Source of the DNA: Cercis canadensis
Lineage: Eukaryota > Streptophyta > Magnoliopsida > Fabales > Fabaceae
Assembly: GCA_003255065.1 (NCBI GenBank)
Contig: QAOA01000648.1
Span: forward strand, 665,072-729,071
DNA: 64,000 nucleotides
Direction of reading: 5' to 3'
A program made the translations under genes and the position numbers. The notes under the pieces are model-generated. The model worked only from the letters and a program-made list of their open reading frames with translations. It did not search any database and had not been told where the DNA came from. Positions 11,133 through 23,757 of the stretch are shown piece after piece (position 1 is the first letter of the stretch; every line of letters begins with the position of its first letter).

Positions 11133-11551
11133 AGTCAAGCCCCCCAGCAAGCAACAGCAAGACCTTCACGGTCACATAATTGCCTGCTCTAATTCTTATG
11201 TGTGTAAGCAACACTGATTTAATTGATATAGCTTTAGACATTACTTCAATTCAATTTCTGGTAGAAAAGACTGGCAATGATTATCTACCTCACTTTCTGT
11301 ATTACTCATAACGTCAATGACGATCATGCCAAAGATGATAGGAATGTGACTGATAAGTGAAACATTGATGAAAGGGAAAATGGGTTTTTAGTTACATGAA
11401 AAAGCAAACATACAAATGTGACAAGGCAGCAATGGCAGGGAAAGAGAAACATTTGAAGGCAGCGGTTTCACAGTAATGGACAAAAAACTGTTCAAATACA
11501 AATAGTATTAACCATAGACACCTGAAGAACAGTTAGAAGCAAGTTCAAATA

Positions 11552-12652
11552 TTAATGTGCAGCATCTTCTTCCTCGCAAAATTTTGTGTATTCCTTTGGA
11601 CCCAGCAAGGAATCTAATTCGGATGGATTGCTAGGCTTTATTTTTATCATCCATCCATCTTCATATGGGCTTTTGTTGATCTTAAAACAAAGAAAGAAAG
11701 AAAATCAGAAAACTCGATAATGACACTGAAATTCAAATGACAAAAATAAAAATCAGTTATAATGGCAAAAAAAGAGAATATGAAGGAAAAGCAATGTAAA
11801 TTACCAAGCCAGGTGATTCAGTGAGCTTTGTATTAATCTCAACAACCTCTCCAGAGATTGGAGAATTCACATCACTGGTTGCTTTAACACTTTCAACTGC
11901 TCCGAAGCTGCCTTCCTTGGAGACTGAAGTACCTGTTTCTGGCAGCTCCACAAACACAACCTCCCCAAGATGGTCCTGCCATATGTCCAATCTCGTAGCT
12001 TTAGATCCATGTCTAATGTTAAAAATTTTACTCCCAAGTTCCAAACAATTCAAAATAAATATCATTAACTATTAATCTAGCTCTAGCATAAAAACTTGTG
12101 TGCGACAAATTAAGATTCAAAACTAAAATTAGCAACCATGAATTGGGCTGCAGATATTTCCTTCCAATTAAGTGCCCTTGCCAATCCTTGGTATGTTCTA
12201 AACAAACAATTGAACTGTGATTTGAAACTTGAGCAGTGTTAACAATGTTCTGAATCTAATGGGCTAGCAGAATGAGGTAAAACTTGGAAAATGGGGCCCC
12301 ATATGAGACCATGAAATTCAATAATGGGTTTATAGTTAGAGAGAAGAGAGAAGAGAACCAACCTGGGCGTGATCAGTGATACCAATTGTAGCCACGGGAC
12401 CTTCATGCTTGACCCATTCATGTGAAGTTGCGTACTTGAGACCATCCAGCACTGCAAAGCATAGAACGAACCCAACTTAGCCCTTTATTTCTAATTCTAC
12501 CCCAAAAAATAAATGTGAAGAAAGATAAAGATGTTAATACCGGTAGAGAAGCATCTGGAGAGAGAGAAAGCAGGGGAGATATGAGGTCTAGAAGAAGCAC
12601 AAGAGATTTTGAGTGCATTTGCAGTGGAAGAAGCCCACATTCTGAGTGCCAT
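11552..12652 (-). CDS. GDCH: Glycine decarboxylase complex H-protein, mitochondrial
   Basis: Four exons on the minus strand: 12652-12541, 12451-12363, 11975-11805 and 11680-11552. They join in frame to 166 residues. H-protein shuttles the aminomethyl group between the P, T and L subunits of the mitochondrial glycine cleavage system, central to photorespiration. The N-terminus ([14 protein letters not shown]...RCFST) is a serine/arginine-rich mitochondrial presequence. The mature part begins [18 protein letters not shown], and the lipoyl-lysine lies in the [11 protein letters not shown] segment. The C-terminus [18 protein letters not shown] is diagnostic of plant H-proteins. The first intron lies right after the presequence, separating transit peptide from mature protein. 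It is divergent to the SAYSvFN gene, with 893 bp between the two starts. It is intact, and the presequence is closest to the leaf-type GDCH. Confidence 0.96.
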
Positions 12653-13545
12653 TTAGGATTTGCCTATATTCTGCTCTCTCTGTGGACTCTCGTTGGTTCA
12701 CTACAAAACCAGAAGGCAATATCAGAGAAACAAGGAGGGAGGTGTTGATATATTTCCTGATTTTATCTTGGATGAATGGTGGGCAGCCAATGCCTCATCC
12801 TTAGCCCAACACCACCTGCCTTTAAAGTTTAAACCACCACTTGCCTATGTATTACTACGACCTTTATCCCAATCAACAGTTCTCTCCGCCTAACTTATCA
12901 GTTATGTCATTGTGTTAACCAAAACCAGATGATATTTTTAAGAAAAATACAGTTTTTTTTTTCATATGGTTTCTCTATTTCAGTGGACAAAAACAACAAA
13001 GCAAATTCAAATAATTAAAATGTAGAGAACTAAATTAAGAAATATCGTATAGCTTAGAGAAATTTTTTTTTTTTTTTCTAAACTACATTCGATTCACTTT
13101 GTTTATAATTACTTAAATTTTAAAATCTGATTAAATTTTTTTTTANTAATTTATTTATTATTCTTTTAGTTTTCCGGGTATTAACAAAGTCCTCGTACTT
13201 TTTATTTAGACACCAAAAATATCTGCACTTGTAAAGAAAATTTTCAGCCCCACATTCACACACAAAGAACTTAGTGAAACCAAAATGTCATAGGCATGAG
13301 GCCCATTACTTATTTGGGCTTCATAGGCCCATTATTTTATGGTGCGTCTCATAGTTTATAGTTGATACTGCTTCAGTGGCAGCCTAGCAGTAGCAGGCAG
13401 TGCGTGGTGGTCCGTTCCGTTATTCTTAGAGGAGTTCCTGTTTTTCTGAGCAAACAAAAAAATAAATAAAAAATAGAGAAGTTTCTGTTTGGCAAAGGAA
13501 GGATTTACGTGTAGGTAAAAGTACTAGATGGTGCGAGAAGCATAG
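12653..13545. promoter_or_regulatory. Shared divergent promoter region, H-protein / SAYSvFN gene
   Basis: 893 bp separate the two divergent start codons. The segment near the H-protein start carries a CT/GA-rich tract, and the middle is AT-rich with one unresolved N at 13146. I could not pin down individual regulatory sites. Confidence 0.45.
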
Positions 13546-16500
13546 ATGGGAAAGGGAGAGATTGTGGAGGAGTTGAATTCCGACGTTGACGTTGCCGGTG
13601 ACGGTGACGGGGGACATGAACTGGAGAAGATTAATAAGGTGGAGATCGTCCTCAAAACCATTGGACCTGCTCCCCCTTCTCGCCTCCTTGTTCCCTCTTC
13701 CATCAAGGTATCTTATACACACACTTCCTCATCTCTGCAGCAAAAACAAAAGTGTACAAAATGCAATTCGGAGCTTTCTAGGGTTTTATTTTTAATTTGT
13801 ACTGTTCCATTTGCTTGATCAAAGCTCATTGCTTAGATTGCATTGGAAATTCTTAGTTACCTGCAAATTTGCATGATATTTGCTTGTTTTAAGAGCATTT
13901 TGTTTTTGTTTTAAAATTAGTTGCTTTAGTTTACCTCTCGTTGAACTGTTATAATTCCATCCCGATGACCAGCCATAAAATTCCAAATGGGGAAATCTTC
14001 CATGAGGCATGATTGGGAAGCTTAGGGATGATTAAGAATTGTAATTGGGGAATCTCAGACCAAAAATTTTAATGTAGTTCCATAATTTCATGTCTTCTTG
14101 AAACTGTATCCTACTTTTTGGTCAACAAATAGCGATGTTTTCTATGGCTTTCGTATTTGTTTTGATGTTCCTTCCTTCAAGTTCTTACAATGTGCTTGCA
14201 ATTTTTTTCTTCTTCTAAATTCTATGTAGGTACGTGATTTGAGAAGATTAATTGCCAGGAATGACCATTTACCAATTGACAATTTGAGTCTTATTCTACG
14301 TGGAAATGTATTATGTGACATGAAAAATGGAGACGATCTATGCATACAACTCAGTGATGGAGGTATAGGTCTAGTCTTAATATTGTTATCTGAACAATGC
14401 ATTATTTTATTTTTACATAAGCGTCTCCTTTGTCATGTACATAAAAGAGATGGGGATAACTGGCTCTTATGCACTCAAGGAAACAGAATGCAGTACTTGT
14501 GAACTTTTCTTTCTTTGTTGCAAATCCTTTCATATTTGTTTGATTGCTTTCCAAGGCAGAAACACTTTGTTCCATGTAAAGCATCGGTATAAGTACTGAA
14601 GCATTTTTATTTTATTCCAATCATTCAATTAATAATTTTATTCCTTGAGTTATTAAAATCAAAATGTTTGTTCAATTCCCTTTCTCTTTGTGGCCATAAT
14701 AATCTACTTCACTTGTATTCTGTATGGCCTCAAATGATTGACTTCATGTAAAGACTTGATTTATTATATTGTTTATTTCAGATAGCCTGATTGTTGCTGT
14801 CAAACCAAAGCCACCAGTTCGAAATGGATATGATAATGATGATGAAGACCAAGATCTGGTAATTCAATCTATTAAACATCTAGGGAAGTGAATAAAATCT
14901 CAATTTGGTCATCAATATCATCTTTCCTTGCTTGCCACTTCTGCAGAAATTTCAGCTTCCCCGTTCATCAAGTTGGTGGAAGAAGAGGCTTTACTCTTTT
15001 CTTCATGATAATATGAAGCTTCCTGGTAATAATCTTCACAAATGGTATTTATTCGAATACTAATTATAAATTCATGTTTTGGTTCCTGAAATATAGAGCA
15101 TTTACCAATGTATTCATGTTAAAATCATCAATTGAGTATTCATAATCTTCAATTTACCCTTTTGTTGTTATTTTAAAGGATACTTGTTAGCAGAAGGATA
15201 AAATTGGTGTGAATTTAAAGCTATGAATACTCGATTGATAATTTTAAACATCATTGAAGGAATCATTTTAGTACGTGCATCAGTTGGGACAATAATATTA
15301 ATTTACTTGAAACATAATAATAAGAAGCTATATGATACCTCTGAAATTAATAATCTGCTAAGAACGTTCTTCTTTCATTGATAGATATCCTTTTGATGGT
15401 AATTTTCTCTCTGAGTCTGAAGGCGTGGGCTCTCATCATTTTATGGTTTATCCTGGCACCTGTTGCCCATAGATGGGATCTTGGACCTTTATATGTAAGT
15501 CTACTTTCTACCTTGGCACCCATAGTTGCGACTCGGGATATTGGGCATTTTCAATCGAGAGGACAGTATATTCTGTAATCATTTCTGACCTCTATTATTG
15601 TATTCAAGTTAACTCTGTTTGACTCAGTTCTCTTCATCCAACTTTTGACTTTTTTGATTGTGTATTCTCTGTCTAGTATAGAGAATAAGATGGGCTAAAA
15701 ACTAAAAAGGCATCTGAAAAATTTTATCAGTGGAAGATACCTTGAGTCTTTTTTCCAACATTTGTTTGTTTATTCAAATCAAAGCTTATCTTTAGTCTGG
15801 TTTATTTCCATTGAAATGATTCTAAAATAAGTTGTTCTTGGTTTTTTTCTGAAATAATTATGAATGCATGGTGTACTTGTTTTCTACAATTTTCATAGCA
15901 TTTGTCAGTTCTGTCTTGTAAGTGATGTGGTATGCCATGGACTATGGTGGCCATAATATACCACAAACAGCCCATTAAATAAAAATGCGGACATACTTTC
16001 TAGTTACTGTATACATTAAAATTTCATTATGTCTTTATTTCTCGTCACATTTTTTTTCTAGATACTTGGGACGGGCTTTTGTCTCATTATCTTCAATCTT
16101 GGAAAGCGCCAAGCTGGTGACATCAGGTATAAACTGACGTGTATTGCATTATGACAAGTACTGGTCAATGTGAAAACTAAATCTCATATACTGATTTAAG
16201 TCCAAAGACAACTGATGGATTTTAGTGACTCCTTTATCATCAAAAAGAAGCAAAAAAAGAAAAAATGAAAACAAATTAAGATGGGTGGGAAGAGGGATTA
16301 TGGTTAATTCTGGATTCTAAATTGGACATATCTATGTTGCGTTATTATATTTTGGGATTGTAAATCCTTATTATGCTTGAATTCTGTTGCTTTTGAATTT
16401 TTCTTTATTTTTTATGGAGATTTCTAGTCGTATTTGTAAAATGTCCAGGAACTTCTTTCATTACTCTTTCAGATTGCCCAATCCATTAGAAGGATACGGT

Positions 16501-17011
16501 AGGTGTAGCAGTCCAGCTAATCATTCACAAACATGAAGTAATATGCCATTATGGCATGCATGTTGGCAAATGACAACTAGGTTATTGATATTGGAAGGCC
16601 TTATGGATACAAAATTGAACTGTTATTCTTTTTATATCCAGTTGTGCGTTTGTGATGGATGTGTCGTTACTCGATGTTCCTATGTTGCATGAATTAGCTG
16701 AAAACAACGAGGGAAAAAACTTTATAAAAAAAAAGTCCATTTCAACTGTTAGACAAAAGGACAAAGATGGAGAAACAGAAAGTCGTTTATGTTTAAATTT
16801 TTGCAGTTCTGGACACGTTTTAACCCAAAACGGTTTAAGGGTTATAAGCAGACATTAAATTGGTTCCTGGTAAATTACTGATGATTTTCAATGTTTTCCC
16901 TTCTCCTACACGTGCAGTGCATATTCTATCTTCAATGAAGATTTTAGGGAGCTTCCAGGGACCCTTAATGCAGATCGGTTTGATAGAGATATAAGAGCAG
17001 GACAGTTTTGA
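13546..17011 (+). CDS. Ubiquitin-like and SAYSvFN domain membrane protein
   Basis: Seven exons: 13546-13707, 14230-14362, 14782-14858, 14947-15025, 15385-15494, 16062-16126 and 16918-17011. They join in frame to 239 residues. Residues of about 25-105 form a ubiquitin-like fold (VEIVLKTIGPAPPSRLLVP, VRDLRRLI, LILRGNVL, SLIVAVKPKPP). A strongly hydrophobic stretch follows around residues 145-190 (ILLMVIFSLSLKAWALIILW and LGTGFCLIIFNLG). The C-terminus carries the SAYSvFN signature as SAYSIFNEDFRELPGTLNA, ending DRFDRDIRAGQF. The animal relative SAYSD1 acts at the ER in quality control of stalled translocons. Whether the plant protein does the same is inference, and the N-terminal ubiquitin-like domain is the plant arrangement. 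All splice sites are GT-AG and the final exon encodes just the signature domain. Confidence 0.92.
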
Positions 17012-18303
17012 GGCCTCTCATACTTCTTAGTTCTTCCAGATCATCCAAACTCCATTATCACGTCATAGCAATGCGTATCTGCGCAAAGACAAGGAAGTTT
17101 TTTAACAGTCAAAGAATTAGCAAGAACAGGTTTTCTTCGCTTTATATTGTAGCCAATTACCATGAAAATATCAAGGTTTTCTGCTTTCTGTTTGATGTTC
17201 CTTTCAAGGATATAGTGGCCATGGTACACCTGTATATAAAATGAACATGTTGCTTTCTGGTCGCTTGGTTCCTATTTTTGAGCTCTCAGGCATATATTTA
17301 TGTTTGTTGTCGTTGTTAACCCCCATGAAGGATGTTATCAGAAGCTTGAGAAAAGATCTTGAATGTGTGAGGCTTTCATGATACTTGGAGTCCCAACCCT
17401 TGACGGCACGTAATTTGGAGAGCTAAGTCAACCATGTGATAGGCGCTTTTCGCTTTTCTCTTCTCTTTATTATAGTCATGAAATGCATCAGACTCCATGC
17501 ACGTTCACCTACTCAATTCCCGAAACTTAAATGTGCAGCTTTTTTGTTGTCTTAAACTACTTTTGCTTGCAACAGCAACCATTACTTAGAAAATTTAAAC
17601 TTGTTTGGCCCCCTTTCTCTGTATTGGTTGAAGATGCTTAGATTTCAGCACAAAAAGAAAGAAAAATGGTTGAAGTTGCATACGAGACCAATCTATTGTT
17701 ATTGCCGCGTTGCCTTGAGGAAGGGTTATCTATTACGTGCACTACATTGTATCAAACAATCAACTATCTCTTTCATTATTTGTTTTTGCTAATCTATCTC
17801 TTTCATTATTTAATTAATGGATCTTACCTCTTGGAAGTTATAATGCCTAAAATTCAACGATATATAGTTTCTAGCAAGGCAGTCGGACGTTGGATGGGCT
17901 TTGTGATAAGCTAAATGTATCAATGCTAATTCTAGTGAAGCCAGATCTATCATAAAATGTACATATAATCCTTTTTATTTATTTATTTATTTATTTATTT
18001 GCTAGATGTACATGTAATTCCTAAATTGAATATTTTTTTATTATAATTAAATTCAAAAAGTGATTAATATTTAAGCCTAGCTGAGCTAAAGATCCTATAT
18101 CCGAATGTTGTATGGATATTTGTAGACTTAAAATTTCACTCATTCTTTGCATGTGTATGCATGATAAGTATAATTTAAATTAAATTAAATTCATACTAAA
18201 TTCACTTAAAATTTTTTGGTACGGTTGAGATATTTTTTACTAACACCGGCTTTTTTTTTTTTCCTAGAATTTTTTCCAAATACTATTTTGCTAAGAGAAA
18301 AAG

Positions 18304-18344
18304 GTCCCGACAATGATGACGTCATATGAAGGCCCAGTCGGGAA
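18304..18344. promoter_or_regulatory. Palindrome with central TGACGTCA site
   Basis: TCCCGAC at about 18304 and its inverse GTCGGGA at about 18337 flank 'gatgacgtcat' at about 18314-18324. TGACGTCA is the consensus bound by TGA/bZIP factors. A W-box-like TTGACC follows at about 18380. There is no gene immediately downstream on the plus strand, so a regulatory role is unproven. Confidence 0.35.
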
Positions 18345-19120
18345 CGGTGGACCTCCGTTTCAGCAACTCTGTCAAAGGTCGTTGACCAACTGATCCATGT
18401 AATGGAGCCCACAAGCGAACTAATATATTTGATTATTTAAATTTTCTTTTATATTATATTTATCATTATTAAATAATTTTTAAAAGTTCCACGGAGTAGT
18501 TTGTATCATTAGCCATTGCGAAGGCAAAACCACCCCAACCCCTGGAATTAAAAAAAAATTAAATAAGCAAGGAAGGAAGAATCTGAATCTGAATTTTGGG
18601 TCTGGTTAATTGGCCGTTGACATGTCTTGAGTGTTTGTAAACTCTTCCTCCCTCTTGTTTTTAATTGTTTAGAAAATAAAAAATGATCATGATATGAAGT
18701 ATTTTAGATTCAAGAAAATTTACATGAGACCATTTTCCAGGATGACAATGTAAATATTCTAACAAATGGATTTTCTTCTTCTTCATGCTATTGGTCTTCT
18801 GGAAGTCACTGCTTAGTGCTTACACTAAAAATAATATAATATTCATAAGAGATAGTTTCAAAAATTTATTGATGCTGAATATTGAATAAATAGACGCTGT
18901 TTTAGTCTTTTAGAAATAATTATCATATTATTGAAGGAAATATTGTGAATGTGATTATAGTGGGAAAGTAAAAGCGGGCGTACACATGAGTCGCGTGAGT
19001 TTACGTGCTTCGTCGTTTAGGTCCAAGTATTTGTCCAACCAACAAACTCTTTGACTCGCAGAGACGGATTGAATTAGATAGACAATAAAGAGAAGCGCAT
19101 TTCCATTTCCCGCCTCCACA

Positions 19121-19146
19121 TGCCTCTCTCTCTCTCTCTCTCTCTC
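19121..19146. repeat. (CT)n microsatellite
   Basis: An uninterrupted run of CT dinucleotides in the gene-poor region. Confidence 0.85.
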
Positions 19147-22100
19147 CACTCTCTTTTCCTATATGCCAAACTAAACAAACGCTATTAATTTTTTCATTAA
19201 TTAATTATTAAAGTTTATTATTTTTTGACTAAGTGGACAAAGTTCCCACTACAACTTCCCAAAATAATTACTTCTTATTATATTCCAAACAACGACCATT
19301 AAAAAAATAATTTCCTTTTTTATTATTATTATGAAAAAACAAAAAAAAGGCTTTTGTATTTGTGTGAGAAAGCTTTCCAATAGGACAAAACGGAGAGGGG
19401 GAAGTGGAATACGAGCCCTTTTGACTAATCAGGTACGGTCGAGACAGAGACAAAGGGTGTTGTTTTATCTGGCATAGTGGGTGATTGAATCATGACCCTC
19501 GAATTCTCGCATGAGGTGCACGGCTGAGCTTGGCGGTTTCCGATGTGTGTGACGTGGCTGTGGCTTTTGACAATGAAAGGTGCCCGACCAGGATCCGTCA
19601 GTGGCAGTGATGTAGATATATGATTAGCCTTGGCTTTGGGCCTATCTAAGTCAAAACTGATTCTTTCGTCTTGGGATTAACGGCCCATTCTTCATACATC
19701 CAATGACTAAATTGCCCATAACCTTTCTTTTCTCTTAATTACTTCTCTTTACTTTTTTGTATCTTAATTTAATTGCTTCCTTCTTTTTCAACAATCCAAA
19801 TAAATGGCGGAAGTTGATGTACTTAACAGTTGTGGAGAAAGTTGAAGATGGAATATGGCTTGGTAATTCCCAGTTTTTTTATTTTTCCAATTACCCATTA
19901 AAGTAGCCTTCACGCAATTGAGTAATAGCAATGAGATTGGAGTAACATAAAGCAGAAAACAAAAAAAAAAAAAAAAANAGTAACATAAAGCAGAAAAAAA
20001 AAAAAAAAAAAAAAACTACCAATAATTTGTGATAGAAATCGAACCTAACTTCAAATGGTACAATTGAGCAAGTGCTGGTGTTATTAGTAGTATTATTAAC
20101 AATTTAAATATTTAAATATGAAAGAGTTCTCTAAAATAAATAATCTAGATATAAACATTTGTGGTCTAAATATCTAACTTAAAAAAAAAAAGACTAGAAT
20201 TGGCCAAAAAAAACCTAAAGATAATAAAAAGGTTTAATATAACCATATTAAAAGTGAATAAAACTATTATTTCGGTGACAGTGACATAGTTTAACCATGT
20301 AAATGATATTTGCGGATCTAAGGAGCATCAAGAGATACCTATGAAAGTCAAATATGCACCTACAATTATTAAATTAAGGATCAATTGGGGCATTGGTAGC
20401 AAAAAAGAAAAGGGCACAACTAGATGTTAGAAAATTTACATGGAAGTATTGTTCATACTTTTTTTCTTTCCAAAGAGAATATTGTAACATGATAAAGCAT
20501 TATTGTATGATATAATATTCAATAAATAAGTATTGACTACGTGATATTAGCTAATAATAATTGGCTTAATTAGGGGTATCCATGGCTCGACTGTCATTAT
20601 TATTGGATTAAATGTTCAATTTACTCTAAATCAAAAGTTTATAATCTTCTTAACCCTTTTCTAAAGAATTTACTTTAAGTTAAAAAAATAAAATGCATGT
20701 TACTTTTTTCCAAAAATAAAATTGATGTTAACTGGTTGTAAACAATAGCTAAACTATTTACTTGTGGCTTATTAGAATTTTTTCCCCAGTCTTTAAAACT
20801 CCATATTTAGATAGAGAAATCAANAGAATTTTTTTCCCCAGTCTTTAAAACTCCATATTTAGATAGAGAAATCAAAATTCATGACTAATTCAACCCTTTT
20901 ACTGTATATAATATTTAATTTTGAGATTTATGGTTTGGATTAAAATTCCTATTATGAAGATGTCGAAAGCAAAAATTATTAGATGTAGGCTAGTAATGAT
21001 TGCCAAGTGTCATGTATTAGCAGTTGCCAATCGAGTACGCAATCATAAATTGGCTATATAGAGTGAAAGAGAGAATTTAGTGTTACGTGTGTGTTGTCTA
21101 TTCTTTTTTTTCTTTTATATTAATTTGGCTTTATGACTTTTCGCTTAACAAGTAGGATGAAGTGACTTTTTAATTTAATATTTAATTTTTATTATTTCAC
21201 ACACATGTTGGCTTATTATTCCGGAATCAATAAATCTTCATAATTTCACAACAATCATTTTAAAGTGAAGATATATCTTTTTGGCAGTAGCAATTGTCAA
21301 TGAGATTATTATAAACAATGATTTAGAAACCTCTTTCTAACTGAGTCAACATAAATCTCATAGCGACTTATTATATTTATTTTTGATTTTGTTGAACGCT
21401 CAAGTATTTTAAGTTTAGAATTAAGACATATCAAGACACTATTCAATGTCAATTGCAAAAGTATTTTCAACTATGATTATCTAATTTTAGTCATGATAGG
21501 CGCAATTATACTTCACATGCTGTATAATGTTATTGACGGAGGAAATTTAAAGTGAAAAACTACTCAAAACTAATTTCCAATATACCTTTCGAAGTAATAT
21601 GGGTCAACTAATGACTTTTTTTTTTTTTGTCCTAACAGATAAAAATATTTTATCATTGAAGGGAGAAAGCCCTTATAGAAATGATTGTTTTTTTTTTTAA
21701 AAAAAAACAATATAATAAAATATGTCATTTTAAAATGGGCAAATTAACACAAATAATATATTAATATAGGATATTTTATAATAAATATTATTTTATTACT
21801 GAACAAGGCTAAATTTATCAAACACCAATTGGATCAATCATTTAAAACATACCAAACCTTTAACTAGCAAATTCAGTATGATGGGTGAGACCCACTAAAT
21901 CACATTTTACGCAAAGGGATACACGATAAATGAGATTTTACGTGTTTTAAAACATTATGTTAGTTGAGATTTGATAGATTTAATCTTGTTCAATAATGAA
22001 ATAAGTATTTCATTGTAAAGTGCTTTATATAAATAAAATATTTTAAAATTGTCTCCTATTAATAAAAAAAATTTTAAAAAATATTATTTGTGTCAAGTAC

Positions 22101-22574
22101 CCTAAAGTGAATTCAAAGTCCTTCCTCATATGACACGGGCAAGGGAAGGTAGGCTACGATCCATTAATTAAAATCTTAGTATAGAGAGATAGAAATATAA
22201 AGACATTTCCGTGTATTCAAATCTAAAAATGTATAATTTTGAATGTTAAAAAGAAGAGTATNGAAACCTCAAAATGTATAATTTTGAATGTTAAAAAGAA
22301 GAGTATATAAAAATTTACAAATATATATTTCCCTTTTTCATGTTCCACACCATTTTAATGAGAATTGAACCCATAAAAATATATTTGTCAAATCACTAAT
22401 GAGAACTAAATATTAAAAAAGTATTTTATTTTATTCAAAGTAATAACTGTCCACTAGACATAGTCAAGACCATTACTTGAACAGAGGAAAATTCGTTTCT
22501 TGGATAGAATTTTTATTCACAAATTTGAATTTTATTAACTTATGTGAAGATAATAAATTCTTAGAGAGACTAAC

Positions 22575-22806
22575 ATTATTGAAAGCGTTCGTTTTATTGA
22601 TATACTAGTGGCTAGTGGCTAGTGGCTAGTGCCAAGTTCGTGCAATGCACAAGCAAGAAAAGCAGCAATTGAAAAGGAGAAAATAATTTCGTACCGAGTA
22701 CAANGTTCGTTTTATTGATATACTAGTGGCTAGTGCCAAGTTCGTGCAATGCACAAGCAAGAAAAGCACCAATTGAAAAGGAGAAATAATTTCGTACCGA
22801 GTACAA
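22575..22806. repeat. About 100-bp direct repeat across a single N
   Basis: The block 'ttcgttttattgatatactagtggctag...gtaccgagtacaa' occurs before and again right after the N at 22704. The copies differ only by extra 'ctagtgg' units, one C/G change and one A indel. This is most simply explained as two overlapping contig ends or two alleles that were abutted instead of merged. Confidence 0.8.
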
Positions 22807-23350
22807 CATTCACATATATGCATATACTCGCAAAGAATGGACTCTCAATTAAAGATATTTAATGGATGTGAGGTTGTTTTCTTTTGGATGCATTATATTT
22901 ATGAAGAGACGTTTTTTTTTTGGACATGTTCACATCTTAAAAGTAAAATTTAATATACTACAAATTTTGAATTTTAAAAAGAACATTTAATAACTTACAA
23001 CAACATATTTCCCTTCTTTTGACCGTGCCCCACTAATTTTGACGGGATTTAACCCTTGCAATCCTAATTTTTTTTAATTTGTAAAAATGTAATAATTCAA
23101 TTAGATCTAAAAAAAATTCATATGGCTCCAAGCCTCCAACTCGAGGGCCTCATGCCTCAAAACATCGAAAAGACAAAACCACCCCCATCACTATCCATGT
23201 TGTAACCGCGGTTTTCCCTCTTGGTTTCAAATGTCAAACCTCTGTGAAACCGCCCTTTGTTTAAAACCCAAGAGTGTCATTTCCTAAACCGCTTTCACAG
23301 TGCCAATCTGGACCCAGAGATTGCTGACCTGGAATCCAGCATGGCAACCC

Positions 23351-23360
23351 CTATAAAAAC
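23351..23360 (+). promoter_or_regulatory. Probable TATA box of the PLL1-like gene
   Basis: 'ctataaaaac' lies in a locally GC-richer context about 400 bp before the start codon. This suits a transcript with a long leader and a 5' UTR intron. Confidence 0.5.
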
Positions 23361-23524
23361 CCACAGCATTTGCAAGACGCCCGATGTAACCGTCAACTAA
23401 GAGCCAACAACTGCACACAACAGATGAAAAATTTGAAAAAGTGGGAAAATCCACACAAAGAAAATATTTCTAGAGATAGAAAGGGTTGGCTCTCTTTCTC
23501 TCTCTATCTCTGTCTACAAAGCAG

Positions 23525-23694
23525 GTCAGTCATCAGTCCAAAAATATAAAATACACTACCGGCCCCTTCTTTTCTTCCCTCTGCTAACTTTCTTTGTTTT
23601 GCTCGCTTTCTCTCTCTAAGCTCCCTTTCTTTTTTTTTTTTTTTTTTTTTNTTTTTTTTTTTTTTTTTTGCTTCCCTCTCTTTTGTCCTCGCAG
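23525..23694 (+). other. Probable 5' UTR intron of the PLL1-like gene
   Basis: 'aaagcag|gtcagt' is a good donor. A very long pyrimidine tract (with an unresolved N at 23651) ends in 'cctcgcag|acttag', a good acceptor. The tract reads as a splicing signal more naturally than as leader. This was not confirmed by transcript data. Confidence 0.5.
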
Positions 23695-23757
23695 ACTTAG
23701 CCGGAAAATCGTTTCAGGATTTTCTTTCTTGTCAAACAGTGGCGCAAGTCAAATGTG

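Larger units (their letters stand above)
17012..23350. other. 6.3-kb gene-poor AT-rich region
   Basis: The first few hundred bases are the 3' flank of the SAYSvFN gene. I found no reading frame with family features on either strand. It holds a (CT)n run at about 19121-19146, repeated 'ctagtgg' units at about 22605-22630, and single-N joins at 19978, 20824, 22262 and 22704, each flanked by matching sequence. The GC-richer stretch at 19440-19640 stands out from its surroundings but shows no coding frame. Confidence 0.6.

Noticed and set aside
22575-22830. Apparent short spaced repeat array resembling a CRISPR
   Set aside because: The units are 7-bp 'ctagtgg' slippage and one duplicated contig end; this is a plant nuclear sequence and no cas genes exist.
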